DNA of 64,000 bases from Mortierella sp. BCC40632 (lineage: Eukaryota > Mortierellomycota > Mortierellomycetes > Mortierellales > Mortierellaceae): contig WAEK01000003.1 of assembly GCA_011634665.1 (NCBI GenBank), positions 1 to 64,000 of the forward strand. The letters run 5' to 3'. Both the position numbers and the translations under genes were made by a program. Below are positions 35,631-46,802 of this stretch, piece after piece. The notes beneath the pieces are model-generated. The model had not been told where the DNA came from. It made no database searches and saw only the letters and a list, made by a program, of their open reading frames with translations. Within the stretch, counting starts at the first letter, position 1. Each line of letters starts with the position of its first letter.

Positions 35631-38600
35631 TTAGATTTTAGATGGAGACGAGGTGCTATTCTGTCGACTACACCGTAATCGCTTTAGATCCTCATTGGTT
35701 GTACTGGCTGCAGTGCTCGTTCGTCTTGGTCCAGGGAAAATGGAAGAAGTCGTTGTCGAGGAAGAAGAGACCACCCCTGCGCCTCCTGTCCCTGATCCCA
35801 TCGAATCTTGACCAGCACCACTATTGCCGTTGGATGATGAGTGCATCGACGGTGAACTAGTCGATGTCGGGAGTGAGGAGCAATGCGAAGGAGGAGTCAA
35901 TGACACTCCGAGCGAATTTTTGCGCTTGTTACAGGTCGTATCTTGGTGATGGTGTCCATGAAGAGTGTGAAGATGCGAAGAGTGGAGTCTCTGCTGTTGA
36001 CTATGGATATTGCTCAGCAAGCCCGCAGACAATCCTGGTGAGGCGGAAGAAGCAGTTGCTACTGTGTCTGAGGAGGGCGAAGACATGGTGCACGTAGCAA
36101 CCGTCGAGCTGAGCTCTGATGGCAACGAGAGTGTCGTCGCATTCCGGTACAAATGTCCAGGCGAACCGAATCCTGAAAAGTATGGCTGTTGCTGTTGCTG
36201 TTGTCGCTGCATGGACATAGATTGGCCAAGCTGAGAGTCCGTCGACATTTCCATATGTGATTCCGTCAACGAAAGAGTCGACATGGAAGCAGACGCAGAG
36301 GAAGCAGAGGTGGCCGCCAACGAAGATGAAGAAGAAGATGCAATGGTCGACGATGATGAGGATGATGAAGATAAACCAGATGATCCAGAGGAAGACGAAG
36401 CAGATGAATTGTGCATTGGTCCTGACAAAATGGCGTCCACTGTCTGGGCTCGGCAATGCTGATGGTAGCCTCCATCTGAGCTTTTACATCCTCGGTTAAG
36501 ACCCGAGTTCATGTCGTCGTTATAGTCCGCTTGTGGGTGTAGCTGTAGCGGATGGTAGGAGCGCTGATCAAAGTAGAGTGCCTGGCTGTGCTGACTTGAA
36601 GAGTTTGTCGAGCTACTCATCGAGAGAGGCGCAGACACACAAACTCCCTTGGAAGAGCTTTCGCACTCACCAGAATCTCCGTAGCTCCCATTGTTCGCAT
36701 CACACGATTGGCTTCCTGCAATTGATTGGGGATCTGAAGCCGCTCCAGCCCTGGATCGGCCCCCAGTGGATAGATGACTGGAAGAGGACGCAGTGGATAA
36801 GGTAGTCGATGATGCGTCTCTGGGAAATACATGACTTTGCTCCATGCCTGGAGTCAACATGTCAACCTCTGTCGTGATGTTGCCCTCCGTAGAGCAAATG
36901 TCCATCGCAGAGTCGGGCATTGTGGAGTCTGATGTATCGGAGAGGTGCGATATCGGGCTGGTGGCACCATCTACAGAGTTCAATCCATGGTCCTGCGGTT
37001 GTCGTTGTGCCTTTACTATTTGATCCGATTTTGGGTGCGCTTGTGCATCCTTGACGCCAATCTGCTGCTGCTTTGACTTGAATGTTGCCTCCTCCTTCAG
37101 CGCACTTTCCTTGAGCAGTGTACACTTGAATCGATGAGTGATCCCAGAGCTCGGGTCCAAGCATTGAAAGAACTCGGACAACCGACAGAAGCTCCATTTA
37201 CGTGAGAGTTCCTCCATGAAGAGCGTCTTGTTCATGTAAAAGATGGGGCTCGCTGCAAACGAAGATTGTTGTTGGAGCCAGTACTGTTTGGTTGATCCTG
37301 GCTGGGACTGCTGCCGTGTGTGCGAATAAGAGTGCGAGTGGGAATGGGATCCCACGTAACCATTCCTCTGCAATGGTGAGATTCCTTGATTCGATGTGCG
37401 GTGTTGCTGGGGGTGGGGTTGTTGCAAGTGATGCAGTTGCGGATGATAATGCTGGTGGTGTGGTGTTGTGCAGTGATGCGGATGGTAGCTAGTTGTCGAC
37501 TGCTGTGACGGGGCTGCTGTAACTTGTGACTGTGATGGCGGCTGCGACTGCGACTGAAGAGGCGGGTATAAGGGCATCGCCGAGGAGGATGTCCGGAGGT
37601 GCTCATGCGCAATATTGGAGTCTTGGTGCATCCGGGAAGACATGGACGCATTGGATGAGCTCTGGCGATAGTGACCACTCATTCGACCAACAGAACCCGA
37701 GTACGAAAGCACTGGGGATGAAGATCCCGAAGCAGACAGGGGGCGAGATTGAGGTGCTGACAATTCGCTGGATTCTCCAGAGAAATTGGCGACCATTGGA
37801 GAGCCTTGACGACGTGAAACAGCCATGCGGCGACCATGGGTTGGGGTTGACTGTGTGCCCATTCCAGGAGAAGAGTAAGAGGGCGATGGCGAGGAAGGTG
37901 AGGATGAGGCTGTGAGTGACCTTGGGGAGACGGGTGTGGAGTGACCAGAGAATGTGGTGGCTGTAGCGCCAAAGCTGAATCGGTCCGACGCGGTCAGATC
38001 GGCGGCGGCAGCCGATGTAACCGCAGCGGCAGCAGCAGCCGAGACAGCGCCAGCGATCAAAGGCGAAGCAAGAGGCGAACCTGGATAGGAGGAGACACGT
38101 GAATGACAGGGTGAGAAGACGATGGTCGGTGGTGGTGGCGGGACGGACGCACTCGTGAGGAGCGCACAGGCCAGACGAGCGACGTACTGGATCGCCCAGT
38201 TATCGGTTAAGGCGAGGACAAGTTTGGCGCGATTGATTTCGCCTAGAAGGAAAAAGAGAAGGGGAAGAGAAAGGAGGCGGGGGGGGGGGAGGTTAGTCAG
38301 GAGGAAACAGGAGCACAGCCTTTGGCGTTGCTGTGGCGGTGCGTACACACACAGGATCTCTTACCTTGGTCACCCTTGGCCGAGACCCAGTCAAAGGTCA
38401 CCTGCTTGACCAGGACTGCAATCGACTCGAGGCGCCAACCATTGACGAGCCAACAGAGTGCGTGCTCGATTCGCTCGAGTTCATACTCGCCAGCAAGCCG
38501 CTGGAGATAGGATGCGGTGACCAGGACATTATCCTCTGAGCGTAGCCAGGTGTAGAAGGTTGCGTCGTACAGGTCGTCCATCTTGCGCACGTTTGCCTGG

Positions 38601-38758
38601 ATATCCCTCCATAGCTCTGGATCTGTGGTGTGGAGAAATGAGGGTTGGGAACGAACAGTGTTGTTTGTAGAAAAAGAAGAAAAGGATGAGACGCCACCAA
38701 GTGTGAAGGCGTACGAGGACTCTGAATTAGTAAATCGGTGTTTCGGAGAAACGCTCAT
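35631..38758 (-). CDS. Unassigned fungal protein with N-terminal helical domain (1,001 aa)
   Basis: I do not recognise the family. Two exons, 38,365-38,758 and 35,631-38,242, join in phase 1 (donor GTAAGA, acceptor TTCTAG). The first true ATG in frame is 38,758 (MSVSPKHRFTNSES). A folded-looking segment spans about residues 45-170: ELWRDIQANVRKMDDLYDAT, EDNVLVTASYLQRLAGEYEL, HALCWLVNGWRLESIAVLVK, then across the splice GEINRAKLVLALTDNWAIQY. A second compact block lies mid-protein (FMEELSRKWSFCRLSEFFQC). The remaining roughly 700 residues are low-complexity Ser/Gln/His/Ala, including several Ser runs. There is no membrane helix or signal peptide. The exon 1 sequence contains a possible acceptor (CCACAG near 38,624), so a further short intron is possible. 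The protein could be a regulatory or scaffold protein, but nothing in the sequence says which. Confidence 0.75.
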
Positions 38759-39947
38759 CGGCCTGATCAGTGATCGAGTCAGTCCCGAGGGGGTGTGATC
38801 CACATCTAATAGGACACGCCCTTTTTTTTTTCATCAACCAGCGAGCGTCTCGAATCTCTCCTATTTCCTTCTGTGGTCAACTCCTTACTCGCTTCCGCTT
38901 CCGCATCCACTCACACTGATTCTCTTTCTTTCTCACCACCCCTGTCGATATCCTCTCTTACTGCTCAACTCGTCTTTTTAAAGAGCCTTTCGCAGAACAG
39001 CGGTGTGGTCTTTGGAGACAAGTGGCCCTGAAGAGACGACGGCAGATGACTTCGCGGAGAAAGAAAGAAAGAAAAGAAAACCGAAAGAAAGGGTCACTAT
39101 GCGACTGAGAAAGCTCTCTAGAAAGAGGGAAAGAAAACAGAAAGAAAAACAGAGAGAGAAAAGGGGAGAGAGATACCACACCAAGGATCGAGCGACCAGC
39201 GCAAGTCTGGTTGGGAACAAAAAGGACTGAGAGGACGAATAGAAGGGGATGCACATGGGCGCAACAAGAGCTAATGCTTCTTCCCCTCGGGCCGAGACAC
39301 AGTGGGAAAGAAGAGAGGAAAAAGAGACCAAAGGGAAGGCACGGTGCTTCCTAAGACGAATGGCTTCTCTGTTCGCGCATGGTCTTGCCTGGGTTGGATA
39401 CGTGTATGTGAACCGGCGCATGCAATGTGTCACAGAGCCCCACTCTATGGACGCGTCCGAGTTCAGTCACAGGGGTGGCATAGGCGCAGCGACAACAGAA
39501 ACAACCAACAGACTACTTCCAGACGGCATCGGCGGCGAAAGAAAAAGGTGGGTGTGAATGTGGGCGGGAGAAGAGGCGGGGTGAAGACGATGTTGAGAAG
39601 GGGCTCAGAGATCAAGAAGGACACTGTCCTGATAACAGAGAGCGAGCCAATGGGGCGTGGGCGAGGGGGACAAGAGAACGAGCGAGAAAGAACGAGCGAA
39701 AAGCGTCGAGTGTGGATGTGTGTTGTGTATGTATGTGTGGGTGTGTGTGTAGACAAGAGGAGGCTGCATGTGTCCGTGCTTGTACAAGGCGAGGTGTGCC
39801 ACAGGGCGAACAGTTCGTCCAGTAATGAGAGCAAGCAAAGCACGGAAGTGAGCTGGGGAAGAGAAGAAGGGACGAGAGAGCAGAGCAAAAGACTGAGAGG
39901 GAGAGAAAGAGTTGGTGTATTTGGAAGAGTGAGAGTGATGGAGGAAT

Positions 39948-39980
<33 letters not shown>

Positions 39981-40296
39981 CAGATGCAGGACCAAGGTCA
40001 GGCACGAACAGGGCGTGGTCGTGCTCCCGAAAAAAGAAAAAAAGAAAAAGCAAGACAGATAGAGATCGCTGGGTGAGAGGAGTCGTGCATGGCATGGCAG
40101 GAGTAATTTTATCCACTCATACACAACTGGTCAAGGGCAAGGACAGAGAGATAGATAGAGAGAGAGAGAGAAGAGAAGGGAAGAGACAGAGAGCATCCAC
40201 CACGTTGTCCCGGAGGAGGACGTTGCCGTCGTCATGTCTCTTTCACATCCCTTACTGTCCTCCGTGCCATTGCTCTTTGTCCATGTATTCAAAAAC

Positions 40297-40321
40297 AAAA
40301 AAAAAAGGGGGGGGGGGGGGG
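40297..40321. repeat. Poly-A to poly-G homopolymer junction
   Basis: Ten A are followed directly by about fifteen G on the plus strand. A G run this long is the only one of its kind in the window and could form G-quadruplex-like structures or mark a sequencing-prone site. Confidence 0.85.
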
Positions 40322-40507
40322 TGAATGAGGGAGAGAAAGAGAGAAAGAGAGAAGGAAAAAAAAAAAAAGAGGAGGTACTGAGCAAAGAGCGTTCAGCACT
40401 CAGATACAGTGGACAGACATGCATCATGGACAGACGGAACAACAGGCAGATGTGAATAGAATGAAGGTGGGGCGGAAGAAAAAAGAAAAGAGAAAGGGAA
40501 AGAGAGA

Positions 40508-40597
40508 CGAACAGACAGACAGACAGACAAGCAGACAGACAAGCAGACAGACAAGCAGAAGGACCGACAGAGAGAGACAGACAGACAGACAGACGGG
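40508..40597. repeat. (CAGA)n / ACAAGCAGACAG tandem repeat
   Basis: Tetranucleotide CAGA units are interspersed with an AAGCAGACAGAC 12-bp variant over about 90 bp. No gene covers it. Confidence 0.9.
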
Positions 40598-40671
40598 ACC
40601 GTGCCGTCATTTAGCGCCCGGGCTGCTCCATCCCATTGTGCCCACTGCATCTCACACCACCTCTCCTGCCG

Positions 40672-40705
<34 letters not shown>

Positions 40706-40989
40706 CTCACCAAGGATTTTGCTTGGCTTCTTTCCCCCTGGAACATGCCTCTGATCGCAGACAGGGAATCTCTTCCTCGGCGGGTGCAGGGATGAGTCGG
40801 TACTGGGGATTGGGCCGAGATACACAGGGGAGGGGAAAGAGAAGGAGACACATGGGCGTGGACATGGTCATCGCATGCTGGCCAAGCCAGAGATTGTAAA
40901 AGGGGTAGCTGGAAAGATAGACTTAAAAAGAGAGTTGCCGAGCAACAGACGGGGCCAGATGAAAGCGAAAGCGAGAGACAGAGACAGAG

Positions 40990-41103
<114 letters not shown>

Positions 41104-41154
41104 GAGGGGTGGAGGCAGAAGGGGGGAGTTTGGAGAGAACGGAATCGACCGCGT

Positions 41155-41669
41155 CCTTTGGTCGTTCAGTGTTCTCGAGACCCTCAATAAGCACGATGTC
41201 CGTCTCTTCTCCTTTTGGTTCTACATGGTCTCCTCGAGAAAGGCCAAACGCCATCCACGCCTATAATGGGTAGAAGAGGCGACAAAGGCGGAAGGGAGTT
41301 GAAGTCAGGCGTCGGGGCTGCAACGCTGGTCTCCTCCTGCCCTGCGGGCGCAGGGCCCGCTATCGGCGGGGACGTAGTGTAAAAGGGAGCTGTTGTCTAT
41401 GGGTCGGCACAATGTGGAACAACGCAGAGAAGCGATGGGCCCAGAGAAGGGAAAGGAGAGGAGAGAGAAGAGAGAAAAAAGAAGAAAAAAAAAGAGAGGC
41501 GAAGCGAGGCTAGGCTCGATGCCGCGACGAGAAATAAAAAAGTGTCCATGCAGCGGACGCGTGCTCGGGCAGATAACCGACTGGGGATGGAGCAAGCAGG
41601 TCGTGGTTCATTACCTTCCTTGATCTCAGTGGCGGCTTTCAGGCTCTTGGGTGGGCGAGGCTTCGACAT
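41155..41669 (-). CDS. Doubtful short spliced gene on the minus strand
   Basis: Two protein-like segments stand out from the repeats. The first starts at ATG 41,669 (MSKPRPPKSLKAATEIKE) and meets a good donor (GTAATG). The second follows a good acceptor (CATTATAG) at about 41,263 and reads AWMAFGLSRGDHVEPKGEET and then DIVLIEGLENTERPKDAVD. The two do not join in the same phase: direct splicing gives a different frame that stops after about 25 residues. An intermediate exon could reconcile them, but I could not find one with confidence. It may be a decayed gene or chance. No family is recognised. Confidence 0.22.
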
Positions 41670-42147
41670 GACCAGGACCGGATGCCGAGATGGGCGGGGT
41701 GGGCGTAAAATGGGGCAGGACTATTGGAGAGAGCGGGACAGGATGCGGGGAAGAAGAGGAGGAACGGATGGATGTGAGTGTAGCAAGGCGGAAAGGACAG
41801 GTGAAGATTGACAGTGGAGGGTGCTGGTGGGCGTGTCCGGAGGATCGAAATCGATGTGGGGCAACCGGCGAGGAGTGTTTGTTAATGGTTGAGGATTTGA
41901 ACGAACGGGGAATGTGAGAATAGGGGGAGAGAGTGAAAAAAGAAAAAAAAAAAGAGAGAGAAGAGAGGAGGAAAGAGAAAGGCGATGTGCTGGTTGAGTT
42001 GAGCCGGATAGATCGAACAGACAAAAAATGGATGATGACAAGAGATCCCTTTCGGCCCACTGAATTTTATTAGTGGTCCACTCTTTCTCCCAGTAGACCC
42101 GCAGCGTTATAGGAGCCTATTTCACTTGGGGACGAGGCTCTTGCTCT

Positions 42148-42148
42148 C

Positions 42149-42221
<73 letters not shown>
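42148..42221. repeat. (CT)n microsatellite, about 74 bp
   Basis: Uninterrupted CT run, about 1.1 kb upstream of the 845-aa gene, CT on its sense strand. Confidence 0.96.
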
Positions 42222-42225
<4 letters not shown>

Positions 42226-43349
42226 AAGAGAGAGAGAGAAGAGAGATTGAGAGAGTGGCTGAGGGAGAGTGCAATAAGAGGTCGGTCAAAGAATCTGTCG
42301 TGACCGGTCCCGGGTTTGGCTTGGGCGAAGACCTGCCTCGACGCCCGCTTAGACCGAGTTCCCAACCCGTCTCTCCGAGCACCATCGCCAGGCTCTCTCA
42401 GGCGCATTGTCTCTGTAATGGTCTCCATCGAACCCCCTTTCCCATGATGTAGACCAACTTTTATTGGCGTCTTTCTTCAATGAGGTCAAGATAAATAGGC
42501 TCCCCGCGGAACGGCCTTGCCAGACCCAAGCGGAGAAGAATGGGGCTTGGGTGGGTGCGCAGAGAGGAGAGGAGAGGAGAGGAGAGGAGTGCGTGCAAGA
42601 AGAAAATTTTCTCTTACTCCTCCTCCCTGTCTCTCTCTCTTTATCTCTTGCTCACTCCGCTGGGGCGTTTGGCCACCCGGTGAACAGTGCGTCCAACCTC
42701 GGTTCTTATTTTTTTTTCCTCTCTTCTCTTTCTCTCTCACTCTTTTTCTCTCACTCTCTATTCTTTACTCACACCTTCTTGTTCTCATCTTTGCACCCTT
42801 CTGCCTCTGCTCCTCTCTGCATGCTCCTCATCTTACATCGTCGTCTTTCTCTCTCTCTTTCTTTCTCTCCTGCTGCTTTGCCTCTATCGCCATCACTTCT
42901 CTCTTCATATAATTCCTGTTCGCTGTGAAAGCTTTCGTTCAACCACTCTTCCCTTTTTTTACATCATCGCTCTTGTTCTCGCTCTCGGCCCCCTTCTTAC
43001 CCCCTTCTCTCTTCTCTCTTCTCTCTTCTCTCTCTCTTTCTCACTTACTTCTTCTTTCTCCCGACAAACTCTGTTGTTGTTATCGCTTCTTGTTGGAAGT
43101 GTCCTTGATTATTTGATCGACTCGCCTTCGCCTATTACACATCGACTGTCTCTTCTCCCATCCAGCTCCCATCTCCTGTGGTCCCATCCTCAGCCTTCAT
43201 CCCAGAATACCAAGCACGACTGTCATCATCAGGAAGACAAAGTAGCCTATTCCAACAGCCTAGCCTGCGGAGACTGCGCGCGCAAGCCCCACCATCCTCA
43301 TTTTTTCCAGTCGCCACTTGATCGTCCGTCCCGACGAGTCTTGGCCAGC

Positions 43350-43545
43350 ATGGGTCGCCCGGTGCCTCGCAATCTGGAAGAGGAGATGATGACCAAAATA
43401 CGCTCGCTCTTTTATGGAATTATCGATAGTGTCAACAAGGAGCACGTATGTTTTTGATCCTTGGGCTGTTTTCCGGTCATGATCCATTTTCTGTCCTTTC
43501 AGCCATTCGCCTGTTTTGCGCCCTGCTGTTTACTTTATATTATTT

Positions 43546-43577
<32 letters not shown>

Positions 43578-46167
43578 CCCTTCTTCCTGGTCTAATCCAG
43601 GGCGCTGTTCTGACCACTAATCCAACAGGCCGTGGCCTTGATCACTCTCTTCCTCACTCTCTTACTCTTATGATCTTGATGATTCCACCTCCGCTATCGT
43701 AATCTCATCTATAGCCAAACTATGTCTTTGACTTTGAGCAGTTTGTGGATTGTTTCGATGAAAACGACCATTTCACCAAACGTGTTTTCGAGTTCCTAGT
43801 CCGGGAGACGGCCCAGCGGTTCAGGAGCTCACACCCAATGTCCCAACAGCCTGCTGCTCCCCGTCCTCACACCATCCATCATACAGCTGCTCCTCGACAG
43901 CAGCAACAGCAGCAGCAGCAAGACGAGGAAGAGACCGCTCAACAAGAGGATCATCAGGTCTTGCAGGACGACCAACAAGATGTCAGTCAGGAGGGTCGTG
44001 GCGTACGTTCGCCACCGGTGCAAGACCGCAGTCTTCGCTCGCATCACCCGTATCGACATCTGTCCACGCCGCACTCGTTGCCTCGGATGGAGCGCGATGC
44101 CCTAGCCAGATCACCGTCTAGTCTCAGAGGCTCTCCCATCCTGAACGAAGGCAGCCTCGCAGCTCCTCCTCCTTCTGCAGGCGCTGCTCTTCGGCTGTTG
44201 CTCTCGTCTCAGGGACTGGGTCATGGCAGTGACAGGCGTCCTCGCTCCCAGCAGCGATACTTATCTTACCGGAGCAATCTCTATTCGTCCTCGGGAAGGG
44301 GCCATGGTGCCTCTTCCTCAATCGGCTCGCACTCCCATGGAAGCTCTAGCAGCACAAGCGGGCCAGGCTTTGGTGACCCTTCGACCTTCTCAGTCTCGCC
44401 TGGCTCTTCTGGCTCTGGTGTCACCTCTAGAAGATCTACAAGGCGTAGTGAGATGCTCGATAGACAGAATGCCATCGTCATCCGACCCCCGTCCACGTTC
44501 AACGACCTTTCTATGTCTATGGAAAATGCGCCTAGCAGCCTTGGCAACACCACGCCTGGATCAGGTTCCTTGCCATTTCCGCGCCCACCACCTGCATCTT
44601 CTCTGCCATCATCTCCATCGACGCCATCCAATCTGGAGAGGCGCCTCTCGAGGATCAGTGCCGCACTCCAACAATCGCCACACCAACGCCATTATGAAGA
44701 TGACATTCGGCAGCACCAGATTCGCAACATCTATATCCAGGCTCTCCAGGCACGCGAGTACTATAGGATGCAGGCACAGAGTCGGCTATCTGGAACAGAC
44801 CCGAGACCCTCATCATCGTCCGAAAATACCCAGGAGCAGCCAAGGGAGCACTCGTTGCCGCATGCCCAGCAGACATTCCCACCTCAGGACAATGGTCTTT
44901 TACTGGTCCAGCCTGAGCGCTCCTCAGCTCTAACGGATTCCTCTCGGTGGACCGCCTCTACAGGAGCACTGGAAGGATCTACAGGTAGCAATCTTCGCTC
45001 CTCAAACGTCTCCTCGGAGAATTCTTCCGCCGCACGACTTGGGGAACGTTACCAGGAATTTAGTAGAATTTCAGAGCGCGGACGAGCAGTCTTGCGGAGT
45101 GCACTCTCAGAAGAGCTTTATATCGAAGAAGATCCTCAAGTGCTCTTTACTGGAGAGGTTAGTCGTCGTCGTAGAAGACGGGCCACAGGATTACTATCAA
45201 CATTGGAAACAGGGACAGAAATGGGAGCTGGATCGGGGGCAGAGCTGGAGAGAGGTCCAGAGGACTCGGCCATGGCCACAGTCACAACTGCGGCCCATAC
45301 TATTGAGAGAGGCCAGTCTTCCTCAGGGACATTGAGCATAGCCCACCCTGCGTCATCTACAAGATCTCTGTCCGAGACAAGAGATGATCTCGAATCTTTC
45401 CCAGCTCGCGCGGATGCCATCGAGGATGATGGATCAACCACTGCTGAGACGCCCTTACCAGGGCCAACGTCAGTCACGTCCGATGCTTGTTCCAATGACA
45501 TTCCTACACATGGAGACGAATCCTCAGTAGTACAAAACGAGTCTGCTAGTAGCCACAACCCATCTGGAAGTAACAGTCAGAGAAATCAGACCCAAACCGA
45601 ACACGACGAAGGAACGACCAGTGGTCATAGTGGGCCAGATTCACACATCCCAGCAACACCCCCATCACCCAACCCCAACCGGAACCCAATGCCAACGTTC
45701 CAGGATCGAAGGCGGTCCTCGATCAATCCTGCGGATGTCGAGGCCGTTGTTCGGCAAATGGAGGCCAACGTTGGCTCTTCTGTTTCGCGATCGGGCTCGC
45801 GATCGGGCAGCACTGCTTTCTCAGGCACAAGTGAGGAGAGGGATGTAAGTACAAGGCAGACTACGGAGCCAAGAAGACGATCTCTATTCGAGAGTATGGC
45901 GGGTGGACGGACAAGACCATCTTTACAGAGGACTGGGTTGGTAGAGGAGGAAGAGGAAGAGCATTCTCAAGGGCAGGCCGATAGCCAGTTGGAGGATCAG
46001 CCACCTCCTTTACCTTCGCCGCCTTCGACGGAGCATGAGCATGAACATGAGCATGGGAGGAGAAGGGAGCATGATCAGCAGGAGGAGACGGCGCTTGGGC
46101 TGGGACCTAAATGTGAATTCTGGGAGGTAGTTTTAGGCGATGTCTTTTTTTTTTTTTTTTCCTTTTT

Positions 46168-46205
<38 letters not shown>

Positions 46206-46492
46206 CTTTTTTCTTTTTTTTCTTTTTCTTTTCGAGACCCCCATAAAGCGATGACCCCCTCAGAGGGATGAGCACATTGGGACAAGACAAACAACAAAGA
46301 GAGGAAAACCGTCCTACCCTTAGAAAAAAAAAAAAAAAAAAAAAAAAGAAAGAAAGAAAAATGCCCGAAAATACTTTTTGCAGCGCAATAGAAAGAGAGA
46401 AATGTCTTGTTCTGGTCATTCATAGCCTTTCTCAGATCACACCTGCAACAGTCACTTTCTCGCCTGAGGCGATGTCAAACCATTCGGATTAG
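43350..46492 (+). CDS. Unassigned Ser/Gln-rich protein (845 aa)
   Basis: I do not recognise the family. Three exons join in phase 0: 43,350-43,445 (donor GTATGT), 43,742-46,126 (acceptor TTTGAGCAG) and 46,436-46,492. The N-terminus looks folded and helical: MGRPVPRNLEEEMMTKIRSL, FYGIIDSVNKEHFVDCFDEN and HFTKRVFEFLVRETAQRFRS (about residues 1-65). A Gln run (eight residues at about 43,900) and a long disordered Ser/Arg/Pro/Glu-rich region follow. Short structured stretches appear mid-protein (YQEFSRISERGRAVLRSALS, then EELYIEEDPQVLF; NPADVEAVVRQMEANVGSS). The last exon is only 57 nt (ITPATVTFSPEAMSNHSD then TAG) and follows an intron with an 85-nt T-rich block. The alternative is that translation runs into this block and stops at 46,246, giving a Phe-rich tail, which I think unlikely. 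The upstream frame is also open, but 43,350 is the first ATG with coding character. Confidence 0.72.
46143..46233. repeat. T-rich block inside intron 2 of the 845-aa gene
   Basis: About 90 bp of almost pure T with sparse C on the sense strand, between donor GTAGTT (46,127) and acceptor TTTCTCAG (46,435). It explains the spurious poly-Phe extension of the preceding reading frame. Confidence 0.9.
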
Positions 46493-46802
46493 GACGCCAC
46501 ATTGTGGCCAAGCTCGGGCCTGCATCCGCCATTCCAGACACCCTTTTTCTTTTTTTTTTTTGTATTTTTATTTTTTTTGCTCCTTCTATAGGTACTGATC
46601 AGGTATAGAAATGACTTTATTGTCAGAAATGCACTGCTAGTCTAGGTACCTAACTGGCATCTTAATTCTTACATCGTTCTCATTTTGGCTCTTTTTAAAA
46701 AAAAAAAAAAAAAAAAAAGGGAGGAGGTGGAAGAGAAGGAACTCCATTGTATACCAAGCCTTTCTTGGTGACATTTTCTGTTCAATATACCTCAGATATT
46801 TG
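46493..46802. other. Intergenic stretch between the 845-aa gene and RTC4
   Basis: 310 bp between two genes on the same strand, with T-rich DNA at 46,545-46,580 and a poly-A run at about 46,697-46,718. It should hold the 3' end of one transcript and the promoter of the next. A frame crossing the RTC4 start in another phase was considered and not adopted. Confidence 0.6.

Noticed and set aside
39302..40124. Several 100-217-aa frames on both strands
   Set aside because: They are composed of purine or pyrimidine low complexity with no domains or splice partners.
42687..43349. Upstream extension of the 845-aa gene frame
   Set aside because: It is CT-rich leader sequence giving Ser/Leu/Phe repeats. 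Coding character starts at ATG 43,350.
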